This document shows, one piece after another, positions 1 to 9,753 of a stretch of DNA of 64,000 bases. A program made the position numbers and the translations under genes. This stretch comes from Bdellovibrionales bacterium (GTDB lineage: Bacteria > Bdellovibrionota > Bdellovibrionia > Bdellovibrionales > UBA1609), in NCBI GenBank assembly GCA_020628165.1, contig JAHDFM010000010.1, forward strand, positions 27,927 to 91,926. Direction: 5' to 3'. The notes under the pieces were generated by a model, which searched no databases, was not told where the DNA came from, and saw only the letters and a list, made by a program, of their open reading frames with translations. The first letter of the stretch is position 1. The number at the start of each line of letters is the position of its first letter.

Positions 1-3000
1 TTTCTGTCTTAGCATACTCAATACTATTTGAATCTCCGCAAACTAATACAGGAACTTCAATTTCGTCACCACTTTCTATCATGTAAGAAAACTTTTCACT
101 CGGTAGAGAGCCGTTACTGTCCTCTATAAATGCATTTATTTCATTCTGAGTGCATTTTCCCATAATTATGCTTTCAAGAATGTTTTTTGAGTAAAAACGC
201 TGTTTAGATTTAAGAAGATCAAGCGCCATATTATATTGAGCTTTTAGGAAGTTTAATTTTTGTTCATGATCTACATTTTTTGCGTAGAAAGAGTTTCCTA
301 TATGCTCCCATCGAGCAACATACTTTCTTCTGTCATTTGTGTAACTAAGGATTGTCTTCAGCATAGGCACTAAAATGGGTGTGAATTCAGTGGTGAAGCC
401 AAGTCTTTGTTGGAAGGTTTGAATTCGTTTAAAGTAGTCAAAAGCTCTTTTATAGGTTTCTTTCATGATACCATCATCGTTTCCATGCAAAGTTCTTGAA
501 AAATTACTTAAAGATAACCTATCCATGAGACTTCTTTCCATAGAAGGGTTAAATTCATAAAACGCCTTTGTGCCAACTAAAGGCTTAATAAATCTACTTC
601 TAACAAAATCAATATAATCAGACTCGTAGTCATCCCAAATGTGTTCAACTTGAGGTAATAAAAAGTCACTCCACCAACTAAATTTAAAGCTTGAAAAGTC
701 TTCAATAAATTTTTCGTTAGAAGCCTTGGCTATGTCTTCAGCGCTGAGTGTTTCTTCATTCATTTCAGTATTTGTTTCTGTATCATCGCTGACTTGAGTT
801 TCAGATGTATCTACATCTGAAGAATCAAGATCTTCATTGTCTTGAGTCTCAGCAGTAGTGACACTTTCTTCATCAGCAGTTTGAGCTTCGTCATCGTTGT
901 ATGAATAAACCCCTGAAATCATGTTATCAAAGACATAAATGGCAAGGTTATTGTGCTCTCTCTTGCGTTCATCATGCCAATAGCCATTTAAAACGTCATT
1001 GTATTTAATCCCTAACCTCTCCATATCTTCTCTGTAGTTTTGTCTGCCACTAATTTTATCGTCGGTAACTAAAGAACACATATGACTCTTACCAGGGCTT
1101 GCAATGATGCTTGGAGGTATAAAACTGATGGCCCCACCAGACTCCTTTCTACTGAAATCATTGATAACTTCAATAAGTGGTGAGTTTTCATCTTCTGGGT
1201 CAGAAGGAATTCTTTTAGTTAAATTTGCTCCGCAGGCCATTTGAAAGACTAAGTAATCAACAATATGTTTAAATTTAATTTGTTGCACAGACTTTGGATA
1301 TTTATCTATATCAGCAAGTAAAGGCTGTCCTTTGGAGTCGTCAGTTAAATTATGTAAAGCTTCTAGAGAAAGTCGTTGTTCAATTTCTTCTCTTGAGAAC
1401 TTATCTTCGTTAGCTTTCAAGAATATAAAATACTTGTAAACAGATTCAGCGGTTAAATAAACTTCGGTAAACTGAGTTGTAAATTCTTGCCAATTAGCTA
1501 GCTTATGAAAAAATGGATCGAGCAATAGTCTTTTACGTTGATTGTTGTAGACGATATCATCTTCAATCATTAAGTGAGGGTTCTTATCGTACTCGCAGCT
1601 GTCGTAAGCCTTGTCCATACGTCTTTTTATTCTGTTATAGGCATCACTTCCTTTTGGTGGGAGCTTGCTGAGTTGCTTTTCACAATCATTTGCTAAAACA
1701 GTGTAATCATAATCTTGCTCAGAGTTGATTTGTTTGTCAACAGAGCTCAATTTTTCTAAATGTTCGCTGTAGGATTCAACATGTGAACTGTACATACTTC
1801 TATTTTGTTTGACGTACTCATCAATAGAAAGACCAAAGTAGTTAAAGTTTAATGGGTTCCATAAGTTTTGAATGACTGGATTGATAGCATTATCAATGGC
1901 CATGATGATCATGATACTTCCAATGAATTTTACAATACTCGTTTTACCTGCCAATTTTATCGCTTTTTTAGCTGCATCCAAGCCAGACTTTTTCTTTAGA
2001 TCAAAAAATTGTGCTGTTTTATTAGCGGCAGCTTTATATGTTCCTACGGTGACGGCAGTTGATAAGGTCATAGAAAGAGCATAAGGGGTGTAAGACATGA
2101 ACTTGTCTTTACTGTTCCACCTTTCATAGGCAATGTTGCAAGCTCTTTTACGAATTTCGTCATTATCCGTCGTGTAGCAAGTGTGTATGTCGCCACTAGT
2201 AATATCGCTTATTAGGTCTAAAAAGAAATGAACAAAGTAAGTAGCTCCAGCTACACCACTCAAAAGTTTAAGAGCTTGGTGCCTTTGAGTTGATGATAGC
2301 GGTTTGTCAGTGTCAATAGGTTCAACAGGTGTTTGTAAAGCCTTTTTATTTTGCTTGTTTTTGTAAATGATATGACCCGCAGTCATTGGCCCTAGCAACA
2401 TATGAGTTCTTGGGTCTGTGAATCGTTCATACATTTGTTGCCATGCTAGTGGATTGTCTTGAATGTATTGAGCACTAAATAAAGTTGCAGTTAAATCGCC
2501 AAGCGCATAGCCTCCATAAAAAAGGGCAAAGCTTTTTATAACTTGTCCAAAATGTCCACGTCGAGTTCCTGGAGGAAATTCTTTGTCGACAGCTGGGTTG
2601 TTCCTAAATTTTTCATAGCGATCACTGCTGTCATTGTTACTTAACCACGGGTCATCAGCTGCAGAGTAAGGAGCTTTAGCCTTTGCATTTTGACCGGTTT
2701 TCTTTTGATCATTGGGGTCAATAGTTTCAGTGGCCGTATTAGAGTTTCCTTGATCCAAACGACCTTTTTCTGTTGAGCTTTTGTCCGGTGTTGAATCTTT
2801 CCCTTTGAATTTGTCGACAAGACTTCTCCATAGGTCTTTGAATGTTTGTTTGTACGAATTTTTTGCTAATGTTTCGTCCCAGTTGATTTTCCCTCTCTCT
2901 CTTTCTAAGCGGTTCTGTTGGCGACTTCTTAAGTCATCACTTGAGAAGTTCTCGTTTTCAACAGAGTTTCGAATGTTAGGGTTTGAGCTATCAAAAAGGT

Positions 3001-5101
3001 GTCTTTTGTATTTGAGGGGAGTGCCCTGCCTTATGCTGATGAACCTTCTAGCTACTCCAGAGCGAGTGTCTTCAATGAAGTCTACACCTGTTGCGTGCTT
3101 AATATTTAGAATGTCATTGTATGCTTTTTTAGCCTTTTCACTATTGTGTCCGGAAGTTCCGAAATCACCAGCCTTAACCATAGCGTTGTAGGCATGTGAG
3201 GCCTGTTGTCCGAGAATGAATATGCGATCGAAGAGGCTAGATTTTTTTGCAGAGTTTCCCTTTGCTTGAAGGTACTCTGTTTTAAACTTCTGTAAGTTCT
3301 CTAATGAGCTTTCTAATGCTTTTCTTCTGTTTTTCTCAGATCCATAAGCTTCATTTGCTCTTTTTAATTGGTCTTCAAAAAACTTTTCAGCAGTTTTTTT
3401 ATTTGCTTGCATTTTTTGGTCTGAAGGATCTCTAAGATCATCTGGATCTCTTAAGTCCTTTAACTCTGGTTGACCTCTTAAGAACTTTTCAAAATCAGCA
3501 CGTGCTTTTTGGACACTTTCTCTATCACTGTCGATCATTCTTGATTCAAAATTCATAGCATTATTGTAATTACGTATGACCTCCTGTCCTTTGTTATATG
3601 CTTCAACTTGTTGATTAAGTCTTTCAAGGTCACTCATATTAGGAGTATTATTGATTTCATTAACAAGAGTTTTGAATTCACTTAATGAATTTCTAAAATT
3701 ATCTATACTGTTTCTGTAAGCACGGTTTCTTCTTTCAGCTTTTGATTCCTTTGGCTGAGCTGGCTTGCTTTCTTGGGTAGATGTTTGCCTTACGACCTCT
3801 TTGTATGCGTCTAGGTAGAGCTTGCCTTCTCCCACACGGTTTGGTTGTGTGCCTGGGTGTTGGTCAAACTGAGTATACAGTGGTTCTAGTTGGGAAATAA
3901 TTAGTTTCAATTGATTCCCTACTGCTTTTAACTCTGTTGGAGTCAGTGTTTTGTTTCCTGAAATTCCACTTTTGGTAATCTGAGAGTGCAAACTAGAAGC
4001 TTTCTTGTTGAGTTCATTAATTTTATCTGTAATGACTCTATGTTCTGCAGCGATTGCATTTCGTCTTTCGATTCTTTGTCTATTTTCGTTTGCCTGACGA
4101 GTATCTCGCTCTTGTTTTTTTACTTCTCTTTGTTTCTTGTCAGCTTCTTCTTGAGCCCTTTTATTACTTTCATCTACAGCAATTTTTTCAGCGCCTTGTA
4201 GCCTTCTATCAATGTTCGCAACCTCATCTTTAAATGCAGTGACCATAACTTTATTAGATTGTTTGTTTTGTCTAGATACGAAAGGGTGATCATTATATTG
4301 AGTGGCAAGAGTTTCTAAAGTTTGTAAAGACTTACCAAGTTCAGCTCTTTTTTCAAGAAGTTCACTCTTATATTTTAAATAGTCATTTTGGTAATCAATA
4401 TTGTTAATGTCATTGATCAATTGTGTAGTTGCTCTGTGAGCAACAAGAATTTTTTCATTGAGACTAGTTAAAGCGGCTTGCTTTTGTGCTTGTTCATTAC
4501 TTAGCCTTTCAGCTCGTGCTTCTCTATCAGCTGCAGCTTGCTCGGCAAGTGCTTTTCTTTTTTCCGCTTCATCAGCTATTTGTTTTTCGCGACGTATTTT
4601 TTCTTCAGCTGCTTTTTTTTCATCTTCAAGTCTTTGTCTGTCTTGAGCTTCTTTTGCTAATTTAGCATCATTTAATTGACTTTCTAATTCTGTGACGGAG
4701 TTGATCTTTGCGACAGGGCCTGTATTTTTAATGATATCAACTCCATATCTGTTAACGACGTTTTGGATATTACCAATTGTTCTGTTTGAGTAACTTCGTT
4801 GGTCATTCATGGCTTTTTCAAGATTTTCATTTAAATATTGTGAGCGGCCGTCAAGTTCAGAATTTATAGCTTGAACTTGTAACCCAACTTCATGAATTTT
4901 AAAGAGAGTTTCTGCAGAAATTTGTTTTCCATTAGTGATATTTTGAGAGGTAATAATAGAGTGTAGTTTTTTGTTGGCCTCATGAAGTCGCTGGATATCT
5001 TCTCCAATAACCTGACGGTGGGCATCAGCAAAATCTGGATTAGCTGATGCAAATTGAATTGGCAAAAAAAGTACTAATAATAAGACCGCTATTGTTTTCA
5101 T
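1..5101 (-). CDS. Giant exported coiled-coil/membrane protein, C-terminus cut by window edge
   Basis: The minus strand is open from an ATG at 5101 to base 2, about 1,700 codons without a stop, so the gene continues beyond the window. Residues 1-20 look like a signal peptide (Lys, then a Leu/Val core, ending FASA before NPDF). Residues of roughly 140-220 are very rich in K/E/A/R/Q and read as a long coiled coil; more charged helical sequence follows to about residue 700. Four hydrophobic stretches lie near residues 850-870, 943-961, 1000-1023 and 1058-1072, so the middle may sit in a membrane. An acidic D/E/T/S-rich segment lies near 1400-1450. No catalytic motif or known family was recognised. 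It appears to be a single-gene unit facing away from the DUF4332 gene. A function in envelope architecture is only a guess. Confidence 0.85.
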   Translation of the reverse strand, partial: MKTIAVLLLVLFLPIQFASANPDFADAHRQVIGEDIQRLHEANKKLHSIITSQNITNGKQISAETLFKIHEVGLQVQAINSELDGRSQYLNENLEKAMNDQRSYSNRTIGNIQNVVNRYGVDIIKNTGPVAKINSVTELESQLNDAKLAKEAQDRQRLEDEKKAAEEKIRREKQIADEAEKRKALAEQAAADREARAERLSNEQAQKQAALTSLNEKILVAHRATTQLINDINNIDYQNDYLKYKSELLEKRAELGKSLQTLETLATQYNDHPFVSRQNKQSNKVMVTAFKDEVANIDRRLQGAEKIAVDESNKRAQEEADKKQREVKKQERDTRQANENRQRIERRNAIAAEHRVITDKINELNKKASSLHSQITKSGISGNKTLTPTELKAVGNQLKLIISQLEPLYTQFDQHPGTQPNRVGEGKLYLDAYKEVVRQTSTQESKPAQPKESKAERRNRAYRNSIDNFRNSLSEFKTLVNEINNTPNMSDLERLNQQVEAYNKGQEVIRNYNNAMNFESRMIDSDRESVQKARADFEKFLRGQPELKDLRDPDDLRDPSDQKMQANKKTAEKFFEDQLKRANEAYGSEKNRRKALESSLENLQKFKTEYLQAKGNSAKKSSLFDRIFILGQQASHAYNAMVKAGDFGTSGHNSEKAKKAYNDILNIKHATGVDFIEDTRSGVARRFISIRQGTPLKYKRHLFDSSNPNIRNSVENENFSSDDLRSRQQNRLERERGKINWDETLAKNSYKQTFKDLWRSLVDKFKGKDSTPDKSSTEKGRLDQGNSNTATETIDPNDQKKTGQNAKAKAPYSAADDPWLSNNDSSDRYEKFRNNPAVDKEFPPGTRRGHFGQVIKSFALFYGGYALGDLTATLFSAQYIQDNPLAWQQMYERFTDPRTHMLLGPMTAGHIIYKNKQNKKALQTPVEPIDTDKPLSSTQRHQALKLLSGVAGATYFVHFFLDLISDITSGDIHTCYTTDNDEIRKRACNIAYERWNSKDKFMSYTPYALSMTLSTAVTVGTYKAAANKTAQFFDLKKKSGLDAAKKAIKLAGKTSIVKFIGSIMIIMAIDNAINPVIQNLWNPLNFNYFGLSIDEYVKQNRSMYSSHVESYSEHLEKLSSVDKQINSEQDYDYTVLANDCEKQLSKLPPKGSDAYNRIKRRMDKAYDSCEYDKNPHLMIEDDIVYNNQRKRLLLDPFFHKLANWQEFTTQFTEVYLTAESVYKYFIFLKANEDKFSREEIEQRLSLEALHNLTDDSKGQPLLADIDKYPKSVQQIKFKHIVDYLVFQMACGANLTKRIPSDPEDENSPLIEVINDFSRKESGGAISFIPPSIIASPGKSHMCSLVTDDKISGRQNYREDMERLGIKYNDVLNGYWHDERKREHNNLAIYVFDNMISGVYSYNDDEAQTADEESVTTAETQDNEDLDSSDVDTSETQVSDDTETNTEMNEETLSAEDIAKASNEKFIEDFSSFKFSWWSDFLLPQVEHIWDDYESDYIDFVRSRFIKPLVGTKAFYEFNPSMERSLMDRLSLSNFSRTLHGNDDGIMKETYKRAFDYFKRIQTFQQRLGFTTEFTPILVPMLKTILSYTNDRRKYVARWEHIGNSFYAKNVDHEQKLNFLKAQYNMALDLLKSKQRFYSKNILESIIMGKCTQNEINAFIEDSNGSLPSEKFSYMIESGDEIEVPVLVCGDSNSIEYAKTE

Positions 5102-5554
5102 GCTTTTATTATATTCAACAAAAGTGCCAGATTTACTATTCTAAAGCACTGGAATGATTGGTTTATTTTTTAGATATCTCATCTTACATTAAAAATGCTC
5201 AATATTGTCACTGGGGAGTTTAGGCTATTGACTATAAGTTTTATAATCGAGTTTAGAGTCTGTTTCTTTCTTTGTGTCTCATTTTGAGACAAACAAACAC
5301 TTTTAAAATTGGGTGATAAAATATAAAAATGACTTGATGTAAACAAATGTCATTTATTGTTCAGATAATTTAACTTAATTAAATTTGTTTAAAAATATTT
5401 TTTATTCGACTCCCTAGTTAAAGTTTCATAGCATAAATATGCCTTAAAAAAAATTAACCAAAAACGGGGCAACAAGACTCTATAGTCTGTCATAAGACTC
5501 AACAACTACTAACACCGCTGAAAGGGAATTTATCAAGCGGAAAAGGGATTTTAT
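5102..5554. other. AT-rich divergent intergenic region (453 bp)
   Basis: This spacer separates the giant (-) gene from the DUF4332 gene on (+) and must carry both promoters. I see no ORF with a ribosome site. It contains a short dyad GTCTCA-TTT-TGAGAC at 5276-5290, a hairpin AGACT-CTAT-AGTCT at 5475-5488, and a CCGCT/AGCGG pair at 5515-5540 just upstream of the AAAAGGGA ribosome site of the DUF4332 gene. None of these is assigned a function. Confidence 0.5.
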
Positions 5555-5962
5555 ATGTCTAAAAAAATATCTGAAATCGAAGGGATCGGCGAAGCTACTG
5601 CAACAAAGTTTGAAGCAGCTGGCATCAAAACTGTTGAAGCTCTCTTAGAAAAGGGTGGTCAAAAAACAGGTCGTAGTGAAATTTCTGAAGCTTCTGGAAT
5701 CAGTGAAACTGTCGTTCTTGATTTCGTGAACATGGCTGACCTATTTAGAATCAACGGCGTTGCTGGCCAGTTTGCTGAGCTTTTAAAAGCAAGTGGCGTT
5801 GACACAGTCAAGGAACTTGCTACTCGCAACCCTGAAAACCTGTGGGCAAAGCTCACTGAAGTGAACACTGAAAAGAACCTCACTCGCGTGGTGCCAACGG
5901 CTGAAAAAATCACAGATTTTATCAACCAAGCGAAAGAGTTACCGCAAAAGGTTTTTCACTAA
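5555..5962 (+). CDS. DUF4332 helix-hairpin-helix protein
   Basis: A 135-residue soluble protein with two helix-hairpin-helix-like repeats. Residues 5-30 carry ISEIEGIGEATATKFEAAGI and a second unit near residues 64-90 carries LFRINGVAGQFAELLKASGV. This pattern matches the DUF4332 family, whose helix-hairpin-helix fold often binds nucleic acid non-specifically; no catalytic residues are expected. The ATG is preceded by AAAAGGGA with suitable spacing. The gene stands alone and is closed by a strong terminator at 5994. The molecular role in the cell is unknown. Confidence 0.8.
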   Translation: MSKKISEIEGIGEATATKFEAAGIKTVEALLEKGGQKTGRSEISEASGISETVVLDFVNMADLFRINGVAGQFAELLKASGVDTVKELATRNPENLWAKLTEVNTEKNLTRVVPTAEKITDFINQAKELPQKVFH

Positions 5963-5993
5963 TTTTTAAAAACTTCTTTTTAAATGATGACGT

Positions 5994-6025
5994 AAGGGAA
6001 GCCCTAAATAGGCTTCCCTTTTTTT
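5994..6025 (+). terminator. Rho-independent terminator after the DUF4332 gene
   Basis: A perfect 10-bp stem AAGGGAAGCC / GGCTTCCCTT with a 7-nt loop is followed directly by a T run. It lies 31 bp after the stop codon. Confidence 0.9.
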
Positions 6026-6076
6026 ATAGAATTTAAGCTCTGTTGAACTTTACCCAGGTTGCTGCTAGAAAGTAGC

Positions 6077-7120
6077 ATGCAAGCAAAGCTCTTAGGCAAA
6101 GTGAATTTCCCAGTCATGCTGGCCCCTATGGTGGGGCTCAGTCACGTCGCCTTTCGTATGATGCTCAGGGATTATTTACCGGTCGGAGCTACAACTTTAT
6201 GGCCCACCGAGATGCTCAATTCTCGTAAAATTCCCAAACAAGATCTCGCAGCTCACCCTATGAGCCTGAAAGGGGAGGGGGAGACTGAATTGTGGCCACA
6301 AATTTTAGGCAATGAGCCTGAGCCCATTAAAAACTCCATTGCCCATTTAAAAGAGTGGGGCGCTGAAGCCATCGACATCAATATGGGCTGCCCGGTTAAA
6401 AAAGCACTCAGACACAACTACGGAGTGGCTCTCATGGGGGACATCAAGTATGCAAGCGATGTTGTCAGAATGGCCGTGGACGGTGGTGATTTGCCAGTGT
6501 CGGTGAAGATTCGTGCAGGCTTACAGAATGATCAATCATTTTTAAAAGACTTTGTGTTATCACTCGAAGACGCCGGAGCCGACTGGCTCACCCTGCACCC
6601 GCGAATTGCTGGTGTCAAAAGACGGGGCCGTGCTGATTGGGAGCAAATTGCTTTCATCACAGACATTTTGAATGTACCTGTCGTGGGTAATGGGGATGTA
6701 CAGACTTGCGATGACGTTTTTGCCATGCTCGAGCAAACGGGTTGTTATGGTGTGATGGTCGGCCGAGCTCTCACAGCTAGACCTTGGTTGTTGTCCCAAG
6801 TGGGTGAAAAACTGGGATTTAAGGGCGTTTTGGGCGATAAAGATTTCAAAATACCACAAACTCCGCAAGAAGAAGCCAGTGAGTATGGACGTTCGTTACT
6901 TAAACTGCTAATATGGTTGAAGATTTTCTACGAAGAGAACCCAGGCCTCATTCGTTTTAAATTTTATGTGAAAACCAGTCATGTTTGGTTGAACTTTGGA
7001 CATTCATTTTATTCCAAGGTGCGAGTTTGCAAAACATATCAAGAAACAAAACAAGTTGTAGAAAGTTTCTTTAGCAATTCAACCATCACAATGACTCAAA
7101 AAACAGATTTGCGAGAATAA
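6077..7120 (+). CDS. tRNA-dihydrouridine synthase family protein
   Basis: Flavin-dependent reductase of the Dus family, which reduces uridine to dihydrouridine in tRNA using NAD(P)H and FMN. The N-terminus has the FMN-barrel signature PVMLAPMVGLSHVAFR (about residues 12-27). The catalytic cysteine lies in DINMGCP (C105), and phosphate-binding VVGNGDV and GVMVGRA motifs follow near residues 205 and 235. The C-terminal 90 residues are helical, as in the tRNA-binding domain. I chose the ATG at 6077; a TTG at 6059 would add six residues. The stop codon shares one base with the start of the next gene (TAATG), so the two are translationally coupled. The subgroup (DusA, DusB or DusC) cannot be settled by eye. 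Confidence 0.9.
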   Translation: MQAKLLGKVNFPVMLAPMVGLSHVAFRMMLRDYLPVGATTLWPTEMLNSRKIPKQDLAAHPMSLKGEGETELWPQILGNEPEPIKNSIAHLKEWGAEAIDINMGCPVKKALRHNYGVALMGDIKYASDVVRMAVDGGDLPVSVKIRAGLQNDQSFLKDFVLSLEDAGADWLTLHPRIAGVKRRGRADWEQIAFITDILNVPVVGNGDVQTCDDVFAMLEQTGCYGVMVGRALTARPWLLSQVGEKLGFKGVLGDKDFKIPQTPQEEASEYGRSLLKLLIWLKIFYEENPGLIRFKFYVKTSHVWLNFGHSFYSKVRVCKTYQETKQVVESFFSNSTITMTQKTDLRE

Positions 7121-8214
7121 TGCTTAAAAAGAGATTTAAAAATTCACTTTACTTTTTGCTCAACGAATATGTTGTGTTCTTTGTTTGCCTCTTTGTCTTA
7201 TGGCAGGCCATTTCATTTTTTAGGAACCCTGTCGATTATAAAGATCAGCTTGTTAAAATCAATATGATGTTTGACGGGATCGAGTACGATAAGAAGCAAG
7301 GGCTTGAATATGCCATGTTAAACCATTGTGATAGTTCCATTGCAGATTGCTCATGTCGCATTCTTATTCATGGCATTGGCGATAATTTTCAAAATTGGAG
7401 CAAAGTTTTAAAGCTCATTCATGATAAAAAATTGCCAGGCCGATGGGTTGCAATCAATTATCCAGGCACAGGTGAGTCAGACCCTTTTGCTCATAATGAA
7501 GATTACCAAGTGAAGCGTTTTGCAAGTCAACTCAACCAAAAGATGAAGAGCATTTGTGACGGTCCCTACGATATAGTAGCTAACAGCATGGGCACCTGGA
7601 TCTCCTTTTGGTGGGCTATTCAGTATCCAGAAGATGTTCGATCTTTGTTTCAGCTGAATGCTGTTGGTATTTATTCAGACTATTCATGGTTTGCCAATGT
7701 GATGGTGAACCCTAATTTACAAGACCTAAAAAAACTTCATAGGCTTGGTTATCATAACGTTGTTCAGTACCCTGATATGATTTACGAGAACACGATAAGA
7801 AATATGATTAAGCGAGGTAACAAACGCTTTATCCTCGAGCAAAGCAAAGACCTTGCTGTTGATAAGCATTTACCAAGTTTAACCACGAAAACCTTCATTG
7901 GTTGGGGAGAGTCTGACAGAGTTTTGCCTAAAGACACATACTATCAGTACCTAGATAATATACCTAACTCGCGGGGACAGTTGTTTAAAAACTGTGGTCA
8001 TACCCCAAACTCTGAATGTCCGGAACAAGTGGTGACGGCCTTAGAAGATTTTTACTTTGGGCCTTTATCACAAAACGTAGTTACAAAGGCTAGTCGCACT
8101 GATAACGATTTATCCGTTTATGTATACTCATCCATTAAAGAAGTTTCGTTCAACCTTTATGGTCTGATTAAAAAATATGTTTACCCATATATCAATGAGT
8201 TCACCGGTTCTTAA
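7120..8214 (+). CDS. Membrane-anchored alpha/beta hydrolase
   Basis: A 364-residue protein with one N-terminal transmembrane helix (about residues 17-34) and an alpha/beta-hydrolase domain. The oxyanion-hole motif is LIHGIGDNFQNW (82-93). The nucleophile is Ser156 in VANSMGTW, an Ala variant of the usual G-x-S-x-G. The acid is probably Asp266 in GWGESDRVLP and the base His294 in NCGHTPNSE. The catalytic triad is therefore intact and the enzyme is probably an esterase or lipase-like hydrolase acting at the membrane. Substrate is unknown. It overlaps the upstream Dus gene by one base, although no functional link is known. About 70 residues after the catalytic core are unassigned. Confidence 0.85.
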   Translation: MLKKRFKNSLYFLLNEYVVFFVCLFVLWQAISFFRNPVDYKDQLVKINMMFDGIEYDKKQGLEYAMLNHCDSSIADCSCRILIHGIGDNFQNWSKVLKLIHDKKLPGRWVAINYPGTGESDPFAHNEDYQVKRFASQLNQKMKSICDGPYDIVANSMGTWISFWWAIQYPEDVRSLFQLNAVGIYSDYSWFANVMVNPNLQDLKKLHRLGYHNVVQYPDMIYENTIRNMIKRGNKRFILEQSKDLAVDKHLPSLTTKTFIGWGESDRVLPKDTYYQYLDNIPNSRGQLFKNCGHTPNSECPEQVVTALEDFYFGPLSQNVVTKASRTDNDLSVYVYSSIKEVSFNLYGLIKKYVYPYINEFTGS

Positions 8215-8378
8215 AGTTTGACAAAAACTTTACTAACAAAAACTAAAAATATTTTCAACATTAGCTTGCTAAAAATTTAACGTCTCATACTGAGAGGTTT
8301 GTCATGTTTTTTATCAAGTGAGTTTATTTATAGTTTAGACTTAAGCATAGATGCACGTAATTGAAAGGAGGAAGCTAT

Positions 8379-8726
8379 ATGCGCAAAATCGTGAACTTAA
8401 ATAACTTAGAACTCAATCCCATTCTAGATAAAGAAATTCAAAACAATTTAAATGATATCCTTGAGTTCTGTCCCGAATGCACCAGTGTTAATCTCATCGT
8501 TGACCGAGTGGTTCGCAACAAAGCCAATTTTGAAGTTAAAATATTATTAAAAGGTCCAGGCATAAAAATGTTCTCATCATCAAAATCTGAAAATGTGATT
8601 GATTGCATAGTGGACTGCAAACGTAAAATACTCAATCAATTCAAACGTCACAGAAATAAAACAGTCCTCGAAAGGCGTCGTAAAAAGGCAAGACACATCC
8701 GCGACACTAAATTTAATGCCGCTTAA
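8379..8726 (+). CDS. Short HPF/RaiA-like ribosome hibernation factor
   Basis: About 115 residues resembling the short hibernation-promoting-factor/sigma-54-modulation family. The segment SVNLIVDRVVRNKANFEVKI followed by a helix ending in a Lys/Arg-rich tail (KRHRNKTVLERRRKKARH) fits the beta-alpha-beta-beta-beta-alpha fold that binds the 30S decoding region in stationary phase. The ATG at 8379 is chosen because AAAGGAGG ends seven bases upstream; an upstream TTG at 8361 would overlap that ribosome site. Monocistronic, with its own terminator. Assignment to HPF rests on pattern, so moderate certainty. Confidence 0.7.
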   Translation: MRKIVNLNNLELNPILDKEIQNNLNDILEFCPECTSVNLIVDRVVRNKANFEVKILLKGPGIKMFSSSKSENVIDCIVDCKRKILNQFKRHRNKTVLERRRKKARHIRDTKFNAA

Positions 8727-8765
8727 TTTTTTCATTAACTCATTTTGAGACAAATATTTTAATCA

Positions 8766-8790
8766 ACGGACATCTCGGTGTCCGTTTTTT
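8766..8790 (+). terminator. Rho-independent terminator after the HPF-like gene
   Basis: Stem ACGGACA / TGTCCGT with a six-base loop, followed by TTTTT, 40 bp after the stop codon. Confidence 0.88.
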
Positions 8791-8880
8791 AGTTTTATTT
8801 ACCAATAAATCATTTAAACTTAGCAATAGAGCTGATATTTTTTTTCCATTTATGAATTAGAACTTATTTTAATACTGTAT

Positions 8881-9753
8881 TCAAGGCTGTGGGCTAAACG
8901 CTCGCAATAATGTTTCCCGTAGATCTTTAATAAACAGTTTTTCAGACTGTGTCTTAAGAGTGTCAAACCGGTAAACCAAACATATCTCATCATTAAAAAA
9001 CGGATAGTTATCAACCGCAACAAGTGCTTTTTTAGTAGAGTCTGTTGCAACACGCCCAGGTAGAATCCCAACACCCACATTTTGTTCTATGAGTGAGCGA
9101 ATCAACTCTAGGTTTGAGGTAGTGATGTGCTGCTTAATTTGAATGTCATTTTTTTTGAGTTTTTTAAGCATGGTTTGTGCTTGCACTAAGTTAGGGTCGT
9201 AAATAAGAACTGTCGGTTTCGTTTTATCCAGCTTTTTATGAGCCCAAAACTGAACTTTGTCAGTACACACTTTGTGAATGATTAAATCTGGATGTTTCGT
9301 CGGATTCACCACCAAACCAAAATCCACTTTAAAGCTGATCACCTGCTCTAGTACTTTGCGCGACAAATCGTGAACTAGTTTGAAATCTATATTTTTATAT
9401 TTTTTAAACACAGTGGGAAGAATATAAGGAAGAGTGTAATGAGCCACAGAAATATGACAACCAAAGGTGTAGTTGCCAGAGATGGTTTGCTCTTGTTTAA
9501 GCGTATTTGTTTTTATCTTCTCCCAACTAAGAATCAACTCACGCGAACTTTGGATAAAGCGCTCACCATTTTTAGTCAGACGTACGCCTGATTTGCTACG
9601 AATCAATAAACTGGTGCCCAAATTGTCTTCAAGGCGTTTGATCGCTAAGCTTAAACTCGGTTGCGTGATGCCAAGTCGCTCTGCTGCTCGCGAGATATTA
9701 AGAGTGCTGGCTACTTCTGAAAAGTAGACAAGGTCAGAATAGTTGGGTCCCAT
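8881..9753 (-). CDS. LysR-family transcriptional regulator
   Basis: A 290-residue LysR-type regulator. The N-terminal winged helix-turn-helix is clear: FSEVASTLNISRAAERLGIT (11-30), then QPSLSLAIKRLEDNLGTSLL, and SGVRLTKNGERF. The rest is the periplasmic-binding-protein-like effector domain. It is transcribed divergently from the intradiol-dioxygenase-like gene 344 bp away, the classic arrangement in which such a regulator controls its neighbour and itself. The inducer is unknown; an aromatic ring-cleavage metabolite would be a natural guess from context, but that is inference. Confidence 0.92.
   Translation of the reverse strand: MGPNYSDLVYFSEVASTLNISRAAERLGITQPSLSLAIKRLEDNLGTSLLIRSKSGVRLTKNGERFIQSSRELILSWEKIKTNTLKQEQTISGNYTFGCHISVAHYTLPYILPTVFKKYKNIDFKLVHDLSRKVLEQVISFKVDFGLVVNPTKHPDLIIHKVCTDKVQFWAHKKLDKTKPTVLIYDPNLVQAQTMLKKLKKNDIQIKQHITTSNLELIRSLIEQNVGVGILPGRVATDSTKKALVAVDNYPFFNDEICLVYRFDTLKTQSEKLFIKDLRETLLRAFSPQP

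Noticed and set aside
5276..8754. Sixteen-base word CTCATTTTGAGACAAA present near 5278 and again near 8739
   Set aside because: Such a match is expected about once by chance in AT-rich DNA of this length; no further copies were seen.
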